From: a virus
Virus record (IMG/VR): IMGVR_UViG_3300024348_000285
Location: 1 to 21,427 of that record
Reading direction: 5' to 3' (one strand)
DNA length: 21,427 nt
In this document: one piece after another, positions 11,883-19,993 of the stretch
How the letters are laid out: each line of letters starts with the position of its first letter
Position numbering within the stretch: position 1 is the stretch's first letter
Translations under genes and position numbers: made by a program
The notes under the pieces: model-generated
Database searches by the model: none
The model's input: the letters and a program-made list of their open reading frames with translations, nothing else
What the model was told of the DNA's origin: nothing

Positions 11883-14444
11883 ATGCCGTTAAACATTTTT
11901 GATGGTTCCGCATGGAAACCTTTCAAAAAAATATCAATCCACGATGGTTCCACCTGGAAAGATTCAAAGGCATCTTATGTTTATGACGGCTCACAATGGA
12001 AAAAATTTGGGGCAGCAGTACCAAAAAATACAGTAGCTCCAGTATTTACATGGCAAAATAATAATAGACAAGCTGGACAATATATCTCTATAGGAGTTGG
12101 CACATGGGAAAACTCGCCAACCTCGTTTACATATACATGGCAAAAAGCACCATTTGCACTTAGCGGAGCGCATTTAGAATCTTCTTGGGTAACTTTTGGA
12201 GACAATCAAAACTCTTCTTATATTGATAAGCAGATGATCGGATATGTTTTAAGATGTAAGGTAGTTGCTATAAATGAATTTGGAGAATCTGACCCTGTTT
12301 ATGTTAATGGAAATAATTTAGTTTCTGTTTATACAAATGGCATAGATTCAATTTCAACGGATGATCAAAATCAAGTTGTTAGGCCACAAAATGTATTTTA
12401 TATAGACCACACACTTACACAGAATGGCCGCATCAATTTAAGATGGGTAAAACCAATAGGTGCAGATCAGTATAGAGTTTATTGGGTGGGACCAGGAGTA
12501 CAAAACCAAAAAGATGTTACTACTGTAGTTGATGGAACTGCATATGATACAACATCCATAGACACTGGCTCAGCAGATGGACAATTAACAGTTTATATTA
12601 CATCACAAAATGTAAATAATCCATATACACAATCTTTATACAACACTCCACTTGAAAGCCCAACATTTAAAGAGCATGTTATTCCAGATATGAAGCCATT
12701 TAAGCCTTCTGTTGCAATCGGAGTTTCTGATATACTTCAATCTACTGCCACCCTATCCTGGACTAATTCTAATTTAACTCAAACAGCCTGGGAAATTTAT
12801 TGGGTAAATCCAGACGGATCCTCTATGACAGCAGGTTCTGGTTCAGGATCAACAAACACAATACCATTAACATTCCTAACAGCTGGAGAAACATACAGAT
12901 ATAAGGTTGTAGTTACAGGAACAGCAGATAGATTTACTGAAACTTCATGGACCTCTAATACAGTACAATTTACAACAAATGCAGGAGTTTCCTACTACAC
13001 TGGAACCTCTAGATGTAATCCATTTAGTGGAGTTTATGCAGCAAACCCATCAGTCACAGGCCCACTTGTTTCTTCAAACAATACAATACCAACAGATACA
13101 TATATAGTTGATGGATCATTCAGTACAAAAACAGTTTACAGAACCACATATTCAGAGGCTCTTGTTGCAGCAGGAAATTCTGCTTGCGATCCCACAATAA
13201 CACCAACTCCAACAACTGCCCCACCAACCCAGTACACCTACTACACTGGAACTTCAGTCTGTAATCCTTTTAGTGGAACTTATGGCCAAAGCCCAAGTGC
13301 ATCTGGCCCACTAACTAATAGTACAGGTATACCAGAAGACACATATACAACTAGCGGACAACAAAGCACAAAAACGGTTTATAGAACAACTTACGCAGCC
13401 GCCCTTGCAGATGCAGGAAATTCTGCTTGCGATCCAACCCCAACTCCTACCCCAACCCCAACACCTACCCCAACCCCAACACCTACCCCAACCCCAACAC
13501 CTACCCCTTTACTAACATGCCCTGGAACCTATACTAATCCAACATCCTATACATGTACTGAGTTAGGATACGAATACCTCGGAAACTCAACTACATATAG
13601 CGTACCTAACGGTTGGCAATGTTGCGGTGGAGCACTTGCAACTCCTACACCTACAGCAACTCCTGCACCAGAAAAAGCAACTTGTCCAGGAACCTATACT
13701 AATCCAACATCCTATACATGCTCTGAGTTGGGATATGAATACCTTGGAAACTCAACTACATATAACGTACCTAACGGCTGGCAATGTTGCGGTGGAGCAC
13801 TAACGTTTGCACCTCCAAGTTTTTTTGCTCCTCCAGGGTTCTTCTCACCTCCAGGATTCTTTGCTCCACCAGGGTTCTTCTCTCCACCAGGATTCTTTGC
13901 TCCACCAGGATTCTTTGCACCCCCAAGCTTTATTTACATTCCTTGGTTTGGACCTCCTTGCGTAGAAGAGAACACTCTTGTAGACACTATGGACGGTCAA
14001 GTGCCAGCCAAGTTCTTACAGGTCGGAGATAAGATCAAATCTATTGTGATTAATCAAATTGACCCTTTAACACCTGATTCATACCAGTTCTCTACTTGGG
14101 CATCTTCTGATTTTTCAGTAGGCGAATTTGTTGAAACAACAATTACAGATATTGTTGAAACTCAAGAATCAGATATTTTGTATTTTAATGAAAATGTAGA
14201 TACAAGAATGACTTATACTCAACCAGTCTTTGTTAAAACTTTATCAGGAGAATATAAGATCAAAGAAGCTTATTATGTTGAAGTTGGCGAATCAATAATT
14301 CATATTGATTCCCAAGGGCAAATAGGAGAAACACTAGTAGATAAAATAGAGTTCCTAGTTGACCAATCTGTCAACGTTTATCAATTGTCATGCGAACCAA
14401 ACGACTGGTTCTTTGTAAATGGCATGCTTGTGCACAATAAGTAG
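11883..14444 (+). CDS. Large multidomain tail/adhesin protein with PPGFF repeats and C-terminal Hint domain
   Basis: An 853-aa protein. Residues 1-45 hold three DGSxWK repeats. About 46-160 is an Ig-like region. Two FN3-like domains span about 170-265 and 272-367. Next come two copies of a YYTGTSxCNPFSG module (371-438, 453-519), a Pro-Thr linker (519-543), two 41-residue Cys-rich modules (545-585, 600-640) and seven FF(S/A)PPG units (642-682). The Hint domain runs from C693 to N852, with block A CVEENTLVDTMDG and the end VHN followed only by Lys. The block B position expected to be His is Gln (Q780). Hint domains can self-cleave or ligate; whether this one does is unknown. Likely displayed at the tail tip. 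Confidence 0.8.
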   Translation: MPLNIFDGSAWKPFKKISIHDGSTWKDSKASYVYDGSQWKKFGAAVPKNTVAPVFTWQNNNRQAGQYISIGVGTWENSPTSFTYTWQKAPFALSGAHLESSWVTFGDNQNSSYIDKQMIGYVLRCKVVAINEFGESDPVYVNGNNLVSVYTNGIDSISTDDQNQVVRPQNVFYIDHTLTQNGRINLRWVKPIGADQYRVYWVGPGVQNQKDVTTVVDGTAYDTTSIDTGSADGQLTVYITSQNVNNPYTQSLYNTPLESPTFKEHVIPDMKPFKPSVAIGVSDILQSTATLSWTNSNLTQTAWEIYWVNPDGSSMTAGSGSGSTNTIPLTFLTAGETYRYKVVVTGTADRFTETSWTSNTVQFTTNAGVSYYTGTSRCNPFSGVYAANPSVTGPLVSSNNTIPTDTYIVDGSFSTKTVYRTTYSEALVAAGNSACDPTITPTPTTAPPTQYTYYTGTSVCNPFSGTYGQSPSASGPLTNSTGIPEDTYTTSGQQSTKTVYRTTYAAALADAGNSACDPTPTPTPTPTPTPTPTPTPTPTPTPLLTCPGTYTNPTSYTCTELGYEYLGNSTTYSVPNGWQCCGGALATPTPTATPAPEKATCPGTYTNPTSYTCSELGYEYLGNSTTYNVPNGWQCCGGALTFAPPSFFAPPGFFSPPGFFAPPGFFSPPGFFAPPGFFAPPSFIYIPWFGPPCVEENTLVDTMDGQVPAKFLQVGDKIKSIVINQIDPLTPDSYQFSTWASSDFSVGEFVETTITDIVETQESDILYFNENVDTRMTYTQPVFVKTLSGEYKIKEAYYVEVGESIIHIDSQGQIGETLVDKIEFLVDQSVNVYQLSCEPNDWFFVNGMLVHNK
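12993..13439 (+). repeat. Duplicated YYTGTS-C-NPFSG module (2 copies)
   Basis: Copy 1 is 12993-13196 and copy 2 is 13239-13439. They share YYTGTSxCNPFSG, STKTVYRTTY and AGNSACDPT at matching positions. Each copy has two Cys, suggesting one disulphide. The copies are similar in DNA, so the duplication is fairly recent. Confidence 0.8.
13437..13508 (+). repeat. Pro-Thr low-complexity linker (18-nt tandem repeat)
   Basis: It encodes alternating Pro-Thr through repeats of an ACCCCAACCCCAACACCT-type unit. PT-rich linkers are commonly O-glycosylated in secreted proteins; that is background knowledge, not shown here. The tandem DNA repeat can change length by slippage. Confidence 0.85.
13515..13802 (+). 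repeat. Duplicated 41-residue Cys-rich module (2 copies)
   Basis: 13515-13637 and 13680-13802, a period of 165 nt. Each starts TCPGTYTNPTSYTC and ends NGWQCCGGAL with four Cys. DNA identity is high with mostly silent changes. The pattern suggests a small disulphide-bonded domain. Confidence 0.85.
13806..13928 (+). repeat. FF(S/A)PPG hexapeptide array, 7 units
   Basis: Seven tandem units (first one missing a Phe) directly before the Hint domain; the 18-nt DNA units differ mostly at silent sites. It is followed by IYIPWFGPP and then the Hint Cys. The matching array in the 19994 gene has 14 units. Confidence 0.9.
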
Positions 14445-14447
14445 AAA

Positions 14448-14456
14448 TGGTATTAT
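14448..14456 (+). promoter_or_regulatory. Leaderless extended -10 promoter (TGG-TATTAT) for the glycosyltransferase
   Basis: The hexamer ends 6 nt before ATG 14463, so the transcript should begin at the start codon. It lies just after the stop of the Hint gene. The glycosyltransferase has no ribosome site, which fits. Confidence 0.6.
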
Positions 14457-14462
14457 TGCTTA

Positions 14463-15647
14463 ATGTCAGTAAAGCCTTGGGATTTATTAAATCCTAATAG
14501 TCAATATGCAACACCAGAAGAAGCCGCAAACAGGTATTCTATTTGTAAGGCCTGCCCAGAATTTATAGGTCTTACAAAACAATGCAAGAAATGTGGCTGT
14601 TTTATGAAATTTAAAACTAAGTTACAGGCAGCCGAATGCCCAATTCATAAGTGGGAAGCGGCAGAGCCAGTACCATTAGAAAAAATGGAGGAACTAATGA
14701 TAGACAACGACGCAAAGATATTTATTAATATACCTTCATATAAGGATCCAGAGATATGGAAGACAGTTGACCACTTTATAGCAAATGCGGAATTTCCAGA
14801 AAGAGTATTCTTTGGAATAACCCTTCAAGACGATAATGTTGAATATAATAAGGCAGAGACTTTAAAGAGAAATAATGTTAGAACAGATTGTCTTATTCCA
14901 GGATCTATTATTGGATGCCAGCCTGCCAGAAAGAATTCAAATAAATTCTATGCTGGCCAAGAGTATTATTTAAACATGGACTCCCACATGAGAGCAATAC
15001 CTAACTGGGATTCAGAAATAATTAAAGAATACAACTATGCAAAGAATGATTTTTCTGAACTAGTATTTACAGCATATGTCCCGCCATATGATGTTGATGA
15101 AAATGGCAATGATCAAATTCCAGAAATTTTACAGAATCCTACATTTTACATGACTGAAAGTAACGTAGCTCATTTTAAGGCTACCCTTGTTCCACAATTT
15201 AGTCCACAATATTCTAACCCAGATTCTAATGTGCTAAGCCCTTACGTGTCTGGACATTTCTTTTTTACAGAAAAATCCGTAATAGAAAAAGTTCCTTTTG
15301 TGGATGAAATTGCATTTACAGAAGAAGAGCCAATGATGGCTTTAAGATTCTTTACGGCAGGCTATAATCTTGTTACACCAAAGAAAGCATTTGTGTACCA
15401 TAGATACGGAAGACCAGATAGAAAGCTTATATGGGACGATAGCCCTGAAACATTTTATCCAAAGCATAACGAGTCTAAGTCTTACTTCCAGCAGATAATT
15501 GTCGGACAAAAAATAGATGATGCAAGTGGACTATTCACCGAAAGAACATTAGAAGACTTTGAAAATTATTCAGGAATTCATTTTTCTACTGGTATAATAG
15601 ATGATAGGGTAATCAAAGGCCTTCCTTCTGGATATTACCCGTCTTAA
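14463..15647 (+). CDS. GT60-like (GlcNAc) glycosyltransferase with N-terminal DUF6171-like Cys cluster
   Basis: A 394-aa protein. Residues 28-64 hold a zinc-binding-type cluster (C28, C31, C41, C44, C46, C59; CKKCGCFMK and CPIHKW) of the DUF6171 type. From about 85 the protein matches the GlcNAc-transferase family that includes Skp1-hydroxyproline GlcNAc-transferase: IFINIPSYKDPEIW, the nucleotide-sugar/metal motif NMDSHMRAIPNWD (171-183), then FTEEEPMMALRFFTAGYNL and a final H-R-Y-GR. The fold would move GlcNAc from UDP-GlcNAc to a protein hydroxyl. It is expressed from its own leaderless promoter amid tail genes, so a tail protein is the likely acceptor. Acceptor and sugar are inferred. Confidence 0.8.
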   Translation: MSVKPWDLLNPNSQYATPEEAANRYSICKACPEFIGLTKQCKKCGCFMKFKTKLQAAECPIHKWEAAEPVPLEKMEELMIDNDAKIFINIPSYKDPEIWKTVDHFIANAEFPERVFFGITLQDDNVEYNKAETLKRNNVRTDCLIPGSIIGCQPARKNSNKFYAGQEYYLNMDSHMRAIPNWDSEIIKEYNYAKNDFSELVFTAYVPPYDVDENGNDQIPEILQNPTFYMTESNVAHFKATLVPQFSPQYSNPDSNVLSPYVSGHFFFTEKSVIEKVPFVDEIAFTEEEPMMALRFFTAGYNLVTPKKAFVYHRYGRPDRKLIWDDSPETFYPKHNESKSYFQQIIVGQKIDDASGLFTERTLEDFENYSGIHFSTGIIDDRVIKGLPSGYYPS

Positions 15648-15661
15648 AAAAATATATAGGA

Positions 15662-15667
15662 TATAAT
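15662..15667 (+). promoter_or_regulatory. -10 element TATAAT before the second tail gene block
   Basis: A perfect TATAAT in the 56-nt gap after the glycosyltransferase; the expected start is near 15674, giving a leader of about 30 nt with the CAGGAGG ribosome site. No clear -35. Confidence 0.5.
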
Positions 15668-15703
15668 TAGATAACATGCAATACCGCCAGGAGGCTTTAA
15701 TAA

Positions 15704-16255
15704 ATGGCAACAACTTTTCCAACAAGTAAGGACAACCTTACAAATCCAGCGGCAAATGATGAGCTAGTAGGACACGCAGCACAACACGCTAATGCTAATG
15801 ATGCAATCGAAGCATTAGAGAATGTCGTTGGCGTAACAGGTTCAACAGATGCAAATTCTTTAACATATAAGTTAAACACACTTCAAACAACAGTATCTGG
15901 AATTTCAAATTCTTCAGATGCTATTTCAACCCAGCTTGGTCTAGAAGGAAATAACGACCTTGCAGTGTATGGGATTGAAAATGCAACAAACATCGATTCT
16001 TTTGCGAAGGCAGACTGGAAGACAGTTAACTATCGCATTCAGGTTACACAAGGTGCAGATGTATACACTTCAGAGATAGCAGCAACCTATTCAGGTTCCG
16101 ATATCCTTGTAAGCGAATCAAACATCGTTTCAAGCACTAACACAAGCATTTTTACTTATACTTTTGAAGAAAATTCAGGTATAATTAGTTTAAGAGTCAC
16201 CCCTGTGAGCGGTTCTATATCAGTAAGATATTACAGAACTTCAATCAAGGCGTAA
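15704..16255 (+). CDS. Tail protein with common HAAQHANANDAIEALE N-terminus
   Basis: A 183-aa protein. Its N-terminus (TFPTSKDNLTNPAANDE, then HAAQHANANDAIEALE) is a segment found in many phage tail and collar proteins. A coiled-coil-like linker follows, and the C-terminal half is beta-rich (WKTVNYRIQVTQG to SVRYYRTSIKA). The C-terminal domain resembles the end of the 16287 gene (KADYRSAKLLVKID, KVSGTLLK) in arrangement. It probably forms a trimeric spike or fibre. It has a strong AGGAGG ribosome site. Confidence 0.65.
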   Translation: MATTFPTSKDNLTNPAANDELVGHAAQHANANDAIEALENVVGVTGSTDANSLTYKLNTLQTTVSGISNSSDAISTQLGLEGNNDLAVYGIENATNIDSFAKADWKTVNYRIQVTQGADVYTSEIAATYSGSDILVSESNIVSSTNTSIFTYTFEENSGIISLRVTPVSGSISVRYYRTSIKA

Positions 16256-16286
16256 TAAAAAAAAAGCACCAAGAGGAGTCATATAA

Positions 16287-17669
16287 ATGGCAACAGTAGT
16301 AAAAAACTTTAGAATTAAATCTGGCCTCATTGTTGAAGGTACAACAGGTACAATCAATGGCCAAAATATCCTTAGAGAAACAGGATCAGATAGTTACATC
16401 CTCAACCTTGTAGGTGGAGCGACTCTAGTAAAGTCTGTAGAAGCAACACAGCTTGAAGTTAACGGTGCTGGAAAGCTATCCGTAAAGTCTGGCGTATTTG
16501 ATGCAGCAGGCGCAGCAGCAGCTGCACAGACTGCAGCAGAAGCCACAGCTTCAGCAGATGCAACTACAAAGGCTAATGCCGCAGCATCATCTGCAATTTC
16601 AGCAGCAGCAACAGATGCTACAACTAAGGTAGCCGCAGAAGCAGCGCTTAGAGTATCAGGCGACGCAGCTTCAGTATCAACTGCAGCAGCCGATGCAACA
16701 TCAAAGGCTAACGCCGCTCAAGCAGCAGCAATCTCTGCAGCAGCAGCAGACGCAACAACTAAAGCAGATGCAGCTCAAGCAGCAGCAATTTCTGCAGCAG
16801 CAGCAGATGCTACAACTAAGGCAAATGCAGCAAAGACTGCAGCGGAAGCAACAGCAGCAGCAGCACTTTCAACTGCAATCTCAACAGAGGTTACAAACCG
16901 TAATACAGCAATTTCAACTGCAGTAGATTCATTAGTAGATGGTGCACCAGCACTTCTTAACACATTAAATGAATTAGCAGCAGCAATTAACGATGATGCT
17001 AATTACACAACAACTCTTACATCAGCACTAGCAACAAAGGCTAACTCAGCTGATGTCACAACAGCAATTGCAACTGCAAAGTCAGAAGCAGCAACAGCTG
17101 CAGCAGCTGACGCAGCATCTAAGGTAGCTGCAGAAGCAGCCCTCAGAGTATCAGGAGACGCAGCCTCAGTTGCTACAGCATCAGCAGATGCAACATCAAA
17201 GGCCAATGCAGCTCAAGCAGCAGCAATCGCTGCAGCAGCAACAGATGCTACTACAAAGGCCAATGCAGCTCAAGCAGCAGCAGAAGCAACAGCAGCAGCT
17301 GCTAATACAGCTCAGCAAGCGGGAACAACAGCATTTACAGCGTTAAACGTAAATGATCAAGCAAAGCAAATTGCAGCTTCATCATCTGGAACAGCATCAG
17401 TTGCTGGAACAGCTTACCAGTGGGCAAAGGCAGACTACCGTTCAGCTAAGCTACTAGTTAAGATTGATAACGCATCACACAATGAAATATCTGAAATTCT
17501 ATTAACACTAGATGCATCAGATAACGTAGCAATTACAGAATATGCAATTGTTGGAACTAATGGATCAAGAGGAACAATTACAGCAGAAGTATCTGGTGCA
17601 AATGTTCTTGTAAAGGTCACACCAACAGATAACTCAACAGTTAAAGTATCTGGAACACTACTTAAATAA
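16287..17669 (+). CDS. Alanine-rich coiled-coil tail fibre
   Basis: A 460-aa protein. N-terminal domain VKNFRIKSGLIVEG is shared with the 17741 gene and is likely the attachment part. Residues about 75-350 are tandem Ala-rich units such as AISAAAADATTKADAAQ (18-residue period) plus the longer unit AAEAALRVSGDAAS, interrupted by the fibre module LLNTLNELAAAINDDANY. The C-terminal 95 residues form a beta domain (ADYRSAKLLVKID to VKVSGTLLK). Alanines use mainly GCA, so the DNA is rich in GCA repeats. It probably forms a long triple-helical coiled coil shaft. Confidence 0.75.
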   Translation: MATVVKNFRIKSGLIVEGTTGTINGQNILRETGSDSYILNLVGGATLVKSVEATQLEVNGAGKLSVKSGVFDAAGAAAAAQTAAEATASADATTKANAAASSAISAAATDATTKVAAEAALRVSGDAASVSTAAADATSKANAAQAAAISAAAADATTKADAAQAAAISAAAADATTKANAAKTAAEATAAAALSTAISTEVTNRNTAISTAVDSLVDGAPALLNTLNELAAAINDDANYTTTLTSALATKANSADVTTAIATAKSEAATAAAADAASKVAAEAALRVSGDAASVATASADATSKANAAQAAAIAAAATDATTKANAAQAAAEATAAAANTAQQAGTTAFTALNVNDQAKQIAASSSGTASVAGTAYQWAKADYRSAKLLVKIDNASHNEISEILLTLDASDNVAITEYAIVGTNGSRGTITAEVSGANVLVKVTPTDNSTVKVSGTLLK

Positions 17670-17683
17670 TTAAATAAAGGTTT

Positions 17684-17708
17684 TGGGGGATTCCTTAAAA
17701 ATCCCCCA
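17684..17708 (+). terminator. Hairpin terminator after the coiled-coil fibre
   Basis: TGGGGGATT (17684-17692) pairs perfectly with AATCCCCCA (17700-17708), loop 7 nt. The following sequence is A-rich rather than T-rich on this strand, so it may act as a partial terminator or RNA-processing or stability element. Confidence 0.5.
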
Positions 17709-17740
17709 CAATAAAACAATTAGGGGATAAGTGAACTTAA

Positions 17741-18100
17741 ATGGCAACAGTAAATAAGAATTTTAGAGTAAAGAATGGATTAAATGTGGCTGGTACAGCT
17801 ACGTTTGATTCTAACATCGTATTAGGCACCGCCCCAATAGCATTCGACGAAACAACAGGAAGACTCAAAGTCCAAATCAATGGAACTTGGGTCTCTTTAG
17901 CACATACAACAGATGTAGTCGATACATCTGGAGCAATAAGCTTTATGGATATCGGATTGGCTATCGATTATGATGGTAATCCTGTTTATACAGTTCAAGC
18001 AAACGGGGTTGTAACAACAGCAACTAAATTCGCTGACGGCGGAACCCCAGGTTCAACATCGTTCGACCTATCATTTGACTCAAGTACAATTAACGCATAA
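17741..18100 (+). CDS. Short tail-fibre attachment-like protein
   Basis: A 119-aa protein. The start (VNKNFRVKNGLNVAGTATF) parallels the N-terminus of the 16287 fibre, followed by QINGTWVSLA and a Gly/Ser/Thr-rich end (ADGGTPGSTSFD). The end resembles that of the 9638 protein (DGGTPTT). A GGGG-type ribosome site is farther than usual (about 13 nt). It could be a capping or adaptor protein between baseplate and fibre. Confidence 0.6.
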   Translation: MATVNKNFRVKNGLNVAGTATFDSNIVLGTAPIAFDETTGRLKVQINGTWVSLAHTTDVVDTSGAISFMDIGLAIDYDGNPVYTVQANGVVTTATKFADGGTPGSTSFDLSFDSSTINA

Positions 18101-18115
18101 TTGTAATTGAATAAA

Positions 18116-18124
18116 TGGTATACT
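18116..18124 (+). promoter_or_regulatory. Extended -10 promoter (TGG-TATACT)
   Basis: The same motif as at 2310-2318. Expected start near 18131, giving a 26-nt leader with AGGGGTGG as ribosome site before ATG 18157. No -35 seen. Confidence 0.55.
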
Positions 18125-18156
18125 TTACAAATAATATAAAATAAGGGGTGGCATAA

Positions 18157-18570
18157 ATGTCAACAGTAAGAATTCAAGTAAGAAGAGGCGTCGCAGCAGA
18201 CTGGACCTCAGTAAACCCAATATTAGCCGCAGGTGAAATGGGTGTAGAAACAGATACAAATAAGTTTAAGTTTGGTAACGGAACTGGCGCATGGAGCACA
18301 CTTGCTTACGCAGCATCAGATTCAGCAGCAATCGGAGAAATTTCTCAGGATGCAATTAATACAGCCCTTACAATGGGCTCAGGACTTTCAAAGACATACA
18401 ACGACGGTGCTAACACAATTACAATTAGCGTTGACTCAGCAGTTGTTGCAACCAGATCATATGTTGATGCTGCAGTTGCAGGATTGTCAAGCTCAGTAGA
18501 TGCAGCATATGTTCCAGAAGCAGATAAGGAGTGGCATACGGTGTTGCAAGCCTTGACGCAAATGCAGTAG
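18157..18570 (+). pseudogene. N-terminal part of a frameshifted tail fibre (Mtd-like domain)
   Basis: It encodes 137 residues in this frame. Residues 1-50 are a paralogue of the 10101 fibre start (VRIQVRRGVAADWTSVNP, GVETDTNKFKFGNG). Homology continues to about residue 125 (VPEADKE), after which the frame reads an unrelated 12-residue tail and stops. In the -1 frame the next residues are VAYGVASLDANAVVP, colinear with AEKDLAFGYAGLDA of the 10101 protein. The simplest reading is one missing G near 18530. A programmed -1 shift or a sequencing error are alternatives; no canonical slippery heptamer is seen. Confidence 0.7.
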
Positions 18571-19967
18571 TTCCAACAATACAAATTTCAAATGCTTCAG
18601 TTAGAGAAAAGCTCTCAGGTGGAACAGGAATTAATTACAACACATCTACAGGAGAAATTGCAGTAGGTACTTCAATTGCTACACGCACATACGTTGACGC
18701 ATCTCTTCAGACACTTGTTAATGGAGCTCCAGCAGCACTTGATACAATTAATGAGCTTGCAGCAGCAATCGGAAACGATGCAAACTATACAACAACAATT
18801 ACTACAGCTCTTGGCACAAAGGCGCCAATTGCTTCTCCAACATTTACTGGAACTGTAACAATTCCAGCAGGTGCAGGAATTGCAGGATATGTACAAACAA
18901 CAGATTTAGCAGCATATTCAACAACAGCGCTAAATGATGCAGCATACCTTTCAATAACAAATGCAGCTAGCACATACCTAACACAAAACAATGCAACCAG
19001 CACATATCTTGCTCTTGCAAATGCAGATGAAAGAATTCAGGATACAGCAGCAGGCATGTTACAGGTTTCAGCAGGTAATGGACTTGGAAGAGTTTATGAC
19101 GATGCAGCTAACTCATTAACATTGAGCATTGATCAGACTGTAATTTCTACAGTTGCAGCAAGAGATGCAGCAATTGTAACCGCACTTGCAACAGCAGCTT
19201 CAGATGCTACAACTAAGGCAAATGGAGCTGTAACAACTGCAGCAGCAGATGCGACAACTAAGGCAGCAACTGCTAAGTCAGAAGCTATTGCAGCAGCAGC
19301 AACAGCTGCTGATACAAAGGTATCAGATCACAGCACAGATACAACAAATGTACACGGAATTTCAGATACATCACTTCTAGCACTTAAGTCAGAGGTTGCA
19401 GCAGTTACAAAGACTTCCCTAGGCCTAGGTAATGTTGATAATACAGCAGATGCATCAAAGCCAGTATCTTCAGCACAGGCTACAGCAATTGCAACTGCTA
19501 AGTCAGAAGCAATCGCAGATGCAACAGCACGGGTAAATGCAGTAATTGCATCAGCTCCAGCAGCATTGGATACACTTGATGAACTTGCAGCAGCACTTGG
19601 AGATGACGCTAACTATGCAGCAACAATAACAACTGCACTTGCAGGCAAGGTTCCATCAGCTACAACAATTTCACAGAAGACAGCAAGCTACACTCTTGCA
19701 TCAATCAACGAGAAAGACTCAATGATTGAAATGAACGCAGCAGGTGCAACAACAGTTACAGTCCCAACAGACGCAGCAGTTGCATTCCCAGTAGGAACAT
19801 CTTTGGATATCCTACGGGTTGGCGCAGGCGCAGTAGACGTAGCAGCAGCAGGTGGAGTTACAGTTAATGCAACTCCAGGACTAAAGCTTCGCTCACAGTG
19901 GTCATCAGCAACATTAATCAAGAGAGCAGCAAATACTTGGGTACTTGTTGGCGATCTATCAGCTTAA
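18531..19967 (+). CDS. Body and C-terminal part of the frameshifted tail fibre
   Basis: It is open from a GTG at 18531 (478 codons), but that GTG lies inside the AAGGAG sequence and has no spaced ribosome site, so it is probably the continuation of the 18157 gene. It has fibre modules: DTINELAAAIGNDANY, IASPTFTGTVTIP, LGLGNVDNTADASKPVSSAQ and LDTLDELAAALGDDANY. The C-terminal domain (YTLASINEKDSMIEMN to WVLVGDLSA) is a common phage fibre head. Joined with the upstream part, the full fibre would be about 600 aa. Confidence 0.75.
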   Translation: MAYGVASLDANAVVPTIQISNASVREKLSGGTGINYNTSTGEIAVGTSIATRTYVDASLQTLVNGAPAALDTINELAAAIGNDANYTTTITTALGTKAPIASPTFTGTVTIPAGAGIAGYVQTTDLAAYSTTALNDAAYLSITNAASTYLTQNNATSTYLALANADERIQDTAAGMLQVSAGNGLGRVYDDAANSLTLSIDQTVISTVAARDAAIVTALATAASDATTKANGAVTTAAADATTKAATAKSEAIAAAATAADTKVSDHSTDTTNVHGISDTSLLALKSEVAAVTKTSLGLGNVDNTADASKPVSSAQATAIATAKSEAIADATARVNAVIASAPAALDTLDELAAALGDDANYAATITTALAGKVPSATTISQKTASYTLASINEKDSMIEMNAAGATTVTVPTDAAVAFPVGTSLDILRVGAGAVDVAAAGGVTVNATPGLKLRSQWSSATLIKRAANTWVLVGDLSA

Positions 19968-19993
19968 TTAGATTAAAAAATAGGAGATAAAAA

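Noticed and set aside
15676-15729. 17-codon leader peptide starting 8 nt after TATAAT
   Set aside because: Overlaps the ribosome site and start of the 15704 gene in another frame with no supporting features.
16693-16926. Gln-rich plus-strand frame inside the coiled-coil fibre
   Set aside because: An out-of-frame reading of GCA repeats as CAG; no ribosome site and the main frame has clear fibre motifs.
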